From: Leptasterias polaris
Taxonomy: Eukaryota > Echinodermata > Asteroidea > Forcipulatida > Asteriidae
Direction: 5' to 3'
DNA length: 64,000 nucleotides
NCBI GenBank assembly: GCA_037783415.1
Contig: JAZGTN010000003.1
Coordinates: 890,501 to 954,500, forward strand
Below the pieces are notes generated by a model. The model had not been told where the DNA came from. It saw only the letters and a list, made by a program, of their open reading frames with translations, and did not search any database. Position 1 is the stretch's first letter. Every line of letters begins with the position of its first letter. This document shows positions 58,001-64,000 of this stretch, one piece after another. Both the position numbers and the translations under genes were made by a program.

Positions 58001-61000
58001 TTATCTGGGGCTCCCTGATTCCACTCCACATTCCTCTGCCCCTTTCTTTTCACTTTCAATTTCATTTTATTTGATACATGTAACAATGACAAATACATTT
58101 TTTATGTGGAGTTTTTTTCGTAATAAAATGTTTTTCGTTAAAGGTAGGGTCGTAGATTGGTAAATGCTCCAAAAATTAAGGACCACTGCTGCTGTTGATA
58201 GAATTTTGAGAAATGATTCCCTCCGAAGTAATATGATTTAAAAACAATAATTTTTCACCTAAACATGTTTGAATTTTTAGAAACGTGAAACGTTTTTCAG
58301 ATTCCACAATCTGTGGTGTCCATTCGCCAATGCTGCAGCCAGAGATGTGGATGGTAGCCGCTGTCACCTTGCTAAATATGGATGGATTCAAAGTTCTTAG
58401 TGAGAGTACTCTTTTGTTGTTGCTGTTTTCTCAACAAGTAGACACTGTATGCAGCTGGAACTTTCACATGTGACTTTTGTTTCTGTCCTGATAATTTGGC
58501 CTATAAATCAGCATTATGTCAACAAAAACCAATCTATAATTCCACCTTTAAAAAAGTGTGACAGACAGTTTTTAAAGATTTCTTTTTATGTTGCTGTTGC
58601 TGTCCTTCCCCATCTCACCTCTAGGAGCCTTAGAAGAAGCTGGCATCAAAGTCTGGGTGGACGAGGTTGGATTGAAAGCCGGTGTAGAATTCTTCAACAA
58701 GATCGGGCAAGCTATTGTTGATGCAAAGGTAAAGCTCTATTACTGTTTTTGTTTTTTTACATTTCTCCATTTTTTGTTTGTGGTACAAGATAACAATTTT
58801 TTGTTTTTATCAGTAAATTTTATAATAATAAAAAGTTCTTATATAGCGCACAAATCCTAGGAGCTAGATCGAGGCGCTGTGAAGATGGAACATGCGTTAG
58901 AATTGATACAGTACTGTTTTGAGGTAGCAGTTGAGGTAGAAGATCGGATGTCATGTCGTATAGGGAAGATTGACCACAATCTTGTTTGTTGTATGGTGTC
59001 AGACCTGATGCTTCATGGAGACAATTGGTCTCTGTTGCCCCTGGTCATTGCCTCGGTGCCCCTTGAAATGTTCCTTTAGAAAATTACAATTTCCTCATAG
59101 AGGTGCCCTATGCCAAAGGAGAAAATGCCTTGGTGCCCTTGCCCTTTCAGGAACAAAGCATCAGGCCGGTGGTGTCTTTATTGAAAACTAGAGAATCAGA
59201 ATGAAATTACTCCAACAAAAACCACAGGCATGCAATTTTTAAGCCGTTGATCAGCTTATTTCCTTTTTAAAAAATGAATAGCAGTGCCATAAAAAACTGT
59301 AAAACACTAATACAAAGTTGTGTGCGCTTGTGCTTGGCAACTTTCTCTTTTTCACAATTACACAGCTGCATGTCTGAAACCAGTTTTAAATCCTGTTCAC
59401 AGACATTCCAGGAACATTTCTGAAACATGTGTGTGACATTTTGAAACAAAACATTCATTTCCACGGAAATAGCTACCCCTGTTTGGACCAACCAACTTAC
59501 AGTGTGTATACAATGAATATTACACACACAGTGTAACCGGCCCAATGCAGGAGTTCTTAGAAGAGCAAGGCAGTTCTTCAAAGTAAAGAGGAATTTTAAT
59601 TTCTATTGGGCCAATTCAAGGGGCACCAAGACAATGACCAGGGGCATGGAGGCAATTGCCTCTGTTGCCTGTGTGAAATATTGGTTTGCTGTAGGGAAAA
59701 TATTGAAAATTTACATTTACATATGCTTTTTTAAAAGAATAAACATGTGTGTTTTTTCTTGACCCAAAACAACAAGTTTCAAATAAATAGTTACGCAAAT
59801 AGTTTGTCACACACATAGACAATGCTCATAGTGCACAGAAATTGTTACTTGATACTGGGCCATTTATTTTGATTCTTATACCATCTCAGCTCCCTGGGGA
59901 GTGTACAGATTGTGCTGCCAATCTGGTAGTGCACCAAACTAAAATCAATCATGAGAACTGGATCTCTGCCATGTACCCCATGGTTAGTAGAAGCAATTTT
60001 TAGTTAAGTGCCTTGCTCAAGGACTGAGAAGCAGTTGCAGTAATAAGTGTCTTGATCAAGGACACACGTGTCATGACTGGGATTCAAACCCACACCCTGA
60101 TTTGCCGCTGGAACCGGAGTCTGATGCACTAGAACGCTCGGCCACCACACATTAAATGGCAAACCAAGAACCTGTCATGTAATTCTGCCATCTTGTTCTT
60201 TTGCATGAATGTTACCAGCTTTTCCTGTCTCTTCTGAGTACCAAATCAGTCATCTCCAAGTACTGCAAGGATGAGTTGGCCTTGGCATATGTCTCCAGCA
60301 AGCCGATCTTCCCATGTGCTTTGCAAGTCAGAGATGAGGTCATTCCCATCATGGACTTTGGAATGTGAGCGTTCATAGCTTACTTTTTAGAATTTTTATT
60401 TGCAATTTCTGGAAAAAGTAGTAAAAAAGTAGGGTCATATAGATTGATTTTTGTCAAGGTAATGCTGATTTATAGGCAAAATTTAAAAGAAAGGTACAAT
60501 AAAAGTAACATGTGGAAGTGTCAGCTGAACACAGAGTCAACTTGTTGAGAAAAACAGCAAAAATCTGTCACAGTATTTGTTTACATGAGCATGAATCCAT
60601 CCATGTTAAGCAAGGTGACAGCTTCTCTGGCCGCAGCATTAACGAACAGACACCAACCCTCATAAATCTGGGAACAATTCATTTATGAATCGATTCACAG
60701 AATCAAATGTTTTGAGTGAGAAATTATCCAAACCATGTCACTTTGAGGTAAATCTCTTCTCAAAATAGTCTCCAACAGCTGCAGTGCTTCTTACCAAGTA
60801 AGTTTGTATGATTATTTTGATTTGTTTAGTACTTCCAAATCTACAACCCTACCATTACAATTACATGGCATTACATTGTATTTAATAATAATAATAATAA
60901 TAATAGTGGCTTCTTATATAGCGCTCATATCCGTCACTCAGTGACGCTCAAGGCGCTTCAACAGTCAGTATTTTCCTGCAAGGTATATTATATGTGGAGC

Positions 61001-62830
61001 TACTTTTTGAATTTTGAGAGCTATTTCTTTACATAGCACCATGTAATGGTTTACAAGGTGCTGTGGCGCAATATGCAGCCAATCAAACCAGGAACACCGG
61101 GGCAAACCCCTTCTCTTTTCGATAAGTGCGCTGGGTTCTTTTACGTGCATTACACAACACACGGGACCAACGGCTTTACGTCCCATCCGAAGGACGAAGC
61201 AATAATGGTTAAGTGTCTTGCTTAATAAGGACACAAGACCGGGACTCGAACCCACACTCTGCTGAACAGAAACACCAGAGCTTGAGTCCGGTGCTCTTAT
61301 CCGCTCGGCCACGACACGCATTTAATACTGGGCACTGCTACAATCTTATAAAAAAAGGACCAAATATGAACGCCTTGTTATTATTTATACCATTAGGCGT
61401 TTGCAGCTTGCCCCAGTGACGTGGTTTATGTTTGACGATAGCGCTTCTTTCAACCAATCCATGAAGAATCTCCTGACCGACATCAAGGCCAAGCTGGCTG
61501 AAATGAACGAAAGTGAAAGTAAGTGAAAATGCGTAGTGTTAGTGTTCCCACCTGTAGTTGATAGTAATTGTTTGCTTTTGGTTTTTTGCTTGTTCTTCTT
61601 CCTCTTGTTATACAAATATTGGATGCATAGATGAGTGCTTTGTCGCAGAATATATGCAGGAGTTGACTGTCTGGACTATTCCAGTACACTTTTAAACAGA
61701 ACCAATTTATTTCACAAAATTCCACAGCTGTGGATTTTTGAAGAAAATATTTAGGCTTACTACTTTAAAGGCAAAGTATGCCTTTGGTTTTTTTAACCGT
61801 TCGATTGTTTCAATCCTATATAAATGTAGATAAACATATACAATAGAGCTAACCTGTAAAAATTTCATTTCAAAAGGTAGTCACGTTTTTGAGATATTGC
61901 CGAAAATCTGGAGCGAATATGTCCATGCAGGAAGAATAATCCCTAATTGGAATACACAATCTGACAAGCATTTCTGACAGAAACGTTTCTCAGACTCAAA
62001 TTCTTGGGCATAAAATCTGCTATCTTTTTACTTAAAAGTATTACTTTAAAATGAAATGTTTCTCAAAATGCTTTATACTATCGTAGGCTGCTTTAGGCTT
62101 CTGACCAGTAAGTTTGTATTGCGATTATTTTTTAAGAGTGATTACCAAACGTATACAGACCCTTTAACAGCGTAGGTGGGTTCCCCATAATTCCACAGCA
62201 GATTGTGGAGTTTGGAAGAACATGTGTGCCAACATGAGTCAGGTGTCATCCTTTATTTTGCCATGTATACTGTCGCTTCTCAGCGTCATTTCCAAAATAA
62301 TAGTTCCCTGCCCGTTTGTGAGGCAAGGTCTTGTTAAGGCAGCAAGAATAACAAGAGTCTTCATGGAGTTGTCCATGTCATTTAAAAGGTATTTTTATAG
62401 AATTTTCATAGTGTGGGATGGACATGTTTCCGCGTCTACTTTGTGTTTATTGTGGAAATAAAAGTCAAATGAGAAGGTTCTATGTGTGAGTTATATAAAA
62501 CAAACATTGAATGCATTTTGTTTGTGCATTGTCACTGGGTGAAATCTAGCCTTTTCATCATCTTACTCGAAACGGAATAGTCCAGATTTCACCTTGTGAT
62601 TGTATTCTGTGACAATGCATTCACATGCATCCAGTATTTGTATACTATCTCCTTTATTAAACTTTTTTTTTTAAAGGAAAAAGTACAGAAGCTGTTGTTG
62701 ACAAGAGGGCAATGTTCCAGCGTCAGCGATCCCATTTGAACCTCCACTCCAAGCCCTCCTATCACGGCAGAACCAGAGTTGAGTTCTGGGAGAAGAACTT
62801 CAAGGCGCTAGAGGCTGTCGAATGGGAGCA
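51683..62830 (+). CDS. TIR-domain protein, plus strand, five exons (3' end beyond window)
   Basis: Exons 51683-52049, 58625-58728, 60219-60364, 61397-61518 and 62677-62830 join in frame to 297 codons plus 2 nt. The start ATG follows in-frame stops and a likely acceptor at 51,655, which implies a 5' UTR exon. The N-terminus MGSSSSKRRPKK fits N-myristoylation plus a basic patch. Residues about 10-100 are a polar, Pro/Ser/Gln-rich linker. Residues about 103-246 are a TIR domain: DIMISYSHQD (beta-A), VWVDEVGLKAG (BB loop), SVISKYCKDEL (Glu176 in the Cys-x-x-Glu position), SSKPIFPC and VTWFMFDD. Residues about 282-297 (EFWEKNFKALEAVEWE) start the FW motif block shared with the minus-strand paralogue, which continues into HEAT repeats. 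The same is expected beyond 64,000. It is likely a membrane-tethered cytosolic TIR adaptor or NADase; its function is unproven. Confidence 0.85.
52431..52735 (+). repeat. Truncated copy of the hAT-like element
   Basis: taagcttaggcaataccaca and about 300 following bases match 41,237-41,560, including cgaccgcaaccgcaa-type sequence. The other end is missing. It lies in intron 1 of the + strand TIR gene. Confidence 0.8.
52740..55570. other. Intron 1 of the + strand TIR gene, middle part
   Basis: 53,440-54,690 holds diverged direct copies of a repeat (ctacggaataactcaagatt at 53,711 and 54,400; ataactcatgaacc-type phrases). A perfect 72-bp tandem duplication occupies 54,839-54,910 and 54,911-54,982. 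14 C run at 54,170-54,183. No exon recognised. Confidence 0.6.
54839..54982 (+). repeat. Perfect 72-bp tandem duplication
   Basis: Two identical units starting ACGGGTATTTATTGACCCGC abut with no difference, so the event is recent or an assembly artefact. Confidence 0.95.
55574..55782 (+). repeat. 26-bp minisatellite
   Basis: About eight partly degenerate copies of TCTGGTGTGCCCAACTTTCA plus AATGGG. It explains the overlapping false ORFs here. Confidence 0.9.
56829..57644 (-). repeat. SINE split by a nested TTAA MITE
   Basis: The tRNA-headed SINE occupies 56,829-57,180 and 57,564-57,644. The MITE at about 57,181-57,560 (aggcactgaacacgtttggt to its complement) is inserted at TTAA inside the SINE phrase gtcttgcttaaggacac. 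Confidence 0.85.
58138..58551. repeat. MITE with TTAAAGGT ends
   Basis: ttaaaggtagggtcgtag to ccacctttaa, about 410 bp, ending 73 bp before exon 2 of the + strand TIR gene. An inverted relative is at 60,424-60,860. Confidence 0.65.
58625..58728 (+). CDS. TIR gene (+), exon 2: BB loop and helix B
   Basis: Acceptor cacctctag, donor gtaaag, 104 nt. It encodes ALEEAGIKVWVDEVGLKAG then FFNKIGQAIVDAK, a complete canonical TIR BB-loop region. Confidence 0.9.
58820..59180 (+). repeat. SINE tail fragment and dispersed repeat
   Basis: 58,820-58,880 carries the gttcttatatagcgc tail only. 59,035-59,175 is the cctggtcattgc family (see 7670-7830). Confidence 0.75.
59181..59859. other. Intron 2 stretch, no gene
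   Basis: AT-rich; 59,610-59,665 is an inverted fragment of the cctggtcattgc family. Confidence 0.5.
59860..60152 (-). repeat. tRNA-headed SINE next to exon 3
   Basis: Shares gggccatttattttgattc, ccatctcagctccctgggga, cactagaacgctcggccac with 63,285-63,559. It ends about 67 bp before the exon 3 acceptor. Confidence 0.8.
60219..60364 (+). CDS. TIR gene (+), exon 3: alpha-C with Cys-x-x-Glu
   Basis: Acceptor gttaccag, donor gtgagc, 146 nt. It encodes LFLSLLSTKS, ISKYCKDELALAYVSSKPIF and VIPIMDFG. Confidence 0.9.
60882..61320 (-). repeat. tRNA-Leu-like SINE, full length
   Basis: (aat)n tail with cttatatagcgctcat, a body nearly identical to 46,341-46,761, and a head with ctcgaacccacac and gctcggccacgacacgca. 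Confidence 0.85.
61397..61518 (+). CDS. TIR gene (+), exon 4: end of TIR
   Basis: Acceptor accattag, donor gtaagt, 122 nt. Only this acceptor restores the frame; the later gtttgcag would run into a stop. It encodes LAPVTWFMFDDSASF and a helix NLLTDIKAKLAEM. Confidence 0.85.
61765..62168. repeat. TTAA-type MITE relative
   Basis: Ends tttaaaggcaaagtatgcc and taccaaacgtatacagaccctttaa-like sequence. The interior matches 63,028-63,805 (aaggtngt-acgttttgagata; ttctgacagaaacgtttctca). Confidence 0.75.
62215..62640 (+). repeat. Dispersed repeat shared with 33,190-33,660
   Basis: Both contain a tttattttgcca start, a gtctatgtgtgag-like core and a ctagatttcaccttgtga-like end. The orientation relative to the host genes differs, so it is a mobile repeat and not a conserved intron. 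Confidence 0.6.
62677..62830 (+). CDS. TIR gene (+), exon 5: start of FW motif block
   Basis: Acceptor tttttaaag, donor gtgagt, 154 nt, ending in phase 2. It is Arg/Gln/His-rich and ends with VEFWEKNFKALEAVEWE. The next exon lies beyond 64,000. Confidence 0.85.
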
Positions 62831-62908
62831 GTGAGTTTGCAGTTCTTTTATTTAAACAGTTATCAATTTTCCCCTTGACATTTTTGGGGTTTGTTTTTTG
62901 TGTTCGTT

Positions 62909-62926
62909 GGGGGGGGGGGGGGGGGG
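62909..62926 (+). repeat. Run of 18 G
   Basis: Homopolymer 79 bp after exon 5. Confidence 0.95.
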
Positions 62927-63027
62927 CAGCGGGAGATAAGAAGGAAATAATTTAGAGGGCTTTATACTCGTACTATAAGCTAGTTTCTTAAGGCAATCAT
63001 ACCAGACCGAACAATCCCACAATGGCA

Positions 63028-63805
63028 TTTTAAAGGCAAAAGGTCTTTGGTTTTTGGAACTGTTCGATTGTTTCAATCCTATTTAAATGTAGATATATAC
63101 AATAAAACTCACATGTGAATATTTCATTTTGAAAGGTGGTAATGTTTTTGAGATACCGCCGAAAATCCGGAGCAAATATGTCCACTCAGGAATAATAATA
63201 ATAATAATAATAATATGGATTTATATCGCGCTTTATCACACCCAAGGGCGTCTCAAAGCGCTTCGAACATTATTACCCCTGGTCACTGGGCCATTTATTT
63301 CATTCCTTAAACCATCTCAGCTCCCTGGGGAGTATACAGCCTGTGCTGCAATATATGCGCTACTAGGCTAAATCAATCACAAGAACCATCTCTGCCCTCA
63401 CAGGTACCCATTTTACCCCTGGGTGGAGCGAAGCAATTATAGTTAAGTGTCTTGCTCAGGGACACAAGTGTCACGACCGGGACTCGAACCCACACTCTGC
63501 TGAACAGAAACACCAGAGCTTGAGTCCGGTGCTCTTAACCGCTCGGCCACGACACGCCACAATAATAATCCCTTATAGGAGTACATAATCTGAGAAGCGT
63601 TTTTGACAGAATCGTTTCTCATAGTCATATTCAAATTTTGGGGCATAAAAACTTCTATCTTTATACATAACAACATTACTTTGAAGTGAAATGCTTCTCA
63701 AAATGCTTTATACTATCAAAAGTTGCTGTAGACTTCTAACCAATAAGTTTTTATTGCCATTAATTTTGAGAGTGATTACCAAACATATACCTGCCCTTTA
63801 ACCCT
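63028..63805. repeat. TTAA-type MITE interrupted by a SINE
   Basis: The MITE halves are 63,028-63,190 and 63,560-63,805. The tRNA-headed SINE (63,191-63,559, minus strand, with (aat)n tail tatcgcgctttatcac and head ctcggccacgacacgcc) is inserted within it. Confidence 0.85.
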
Positions 63806-64000
63806 AACAATCCCTAACCCTACAAATTCAAACAGGGCAAAGTGTTTAATTTTGTTAGGTTAAGTACAGTGAAGTTAGGATTGGGTGTTTGATTCTGTGG
63901 GATTGTGTATCCTTGCTGACAAGTAATGGTGTTGGAATTTGATTGAGTGGGTGTGGTGGATGTGTGAAATGTACATGTCTGGCATTGCTCTTTCCTCCAT
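63806..64000. other. Window end, no gene
   Basis: Simple intron-like sequence; no exon of the + strand TIR gene seen. Confidence 0.4.

Noticed and set aside
33190..62640. Conserved intron shared by the two TIR paralogues (33.2 kb and 62.2 kb)
   Set aside because: They lie in non-equivalent introns and in opposite orientation relative to the genes, so this is a dispersed repeat.
1..64000. CRISPR array or bacterial operon
   Set aside because: Introns with GT-AG boundaries, SINEs and LINEs show animal DNA; the tandem repeats lack unique spacers.

Overview
This is eukaryotic, intron-rich, AT-rich, repeat-dense DNA from an animal. Dispersed tRNA-derived SINEs, palindromic MITEs, an L2/CR1-like LINE, a class A GPCR cluster and non-receptor TIR proteins suggest a marine invertebrate deuterostome, most likely an echinoderm. 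That placement is my inference; no database was searched. Many of the long open frames in the window are minisatellites or repeats, not genes.

Left part (1-12.3 kb): a degenerate tandem array of tRNA-like units, a GC-rich palindrome, several minisatellites, and a two-exon + strand gene for an aspartate beta-hydroxylase-domain protein (ASPHD1/2-like, 322 aa). Its single intron holds a 42-bp minisatellite and MITEs.

Centre and right: two paralogous multi-exon genes lie head to head about 12.9 kb apart. Both encode cytosolic-type TIR proteins. The minus-strand gene has eight exons from 38,742 down to a stop at 12,292. It reads TIR domain, acidic linker, a helical block containing an FW-x(9-11)-PW-like motif (compare the Cbl EF-hand-like domain), then HEAT repeats. 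The plus-strand gene has five exons from 51,683 to 62,830 and runs off the window. It reads myristoylation-type N-terminus, basic/proline-rich linker, a full TIR domain with the Cys-x-x-Glu motif of NADase TIRs, and the start of the same FW motif block. Splice phases join all exons without a stop, and two homologous TIR exon boundaries have identical phase in the two genes.

Inside the large intron of the minus gene (16.6-28.2 kb), on the opposite strand, is a tandem cluster of rhodopsin-class GPCR units: one intact single-exon gene (22,465-23,436) and three broken copies. A 1-kb segment containing one broken copy is a recent duplicate of the intact locus.

The rest is a nested transposon landscape: L2-like and another non-LTR LINE remnant, SINEs sharing the LINE 3' tail, TTAA-flanked MITEs, a hAT-like element with an 8-bp target duplication, and foldback elements whose terminal repeats are arrays of a GTCGCC-containing module. 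The TIR-HEAT gene pair is the best candidate here for an undescribed system; the foldback elements are the second.
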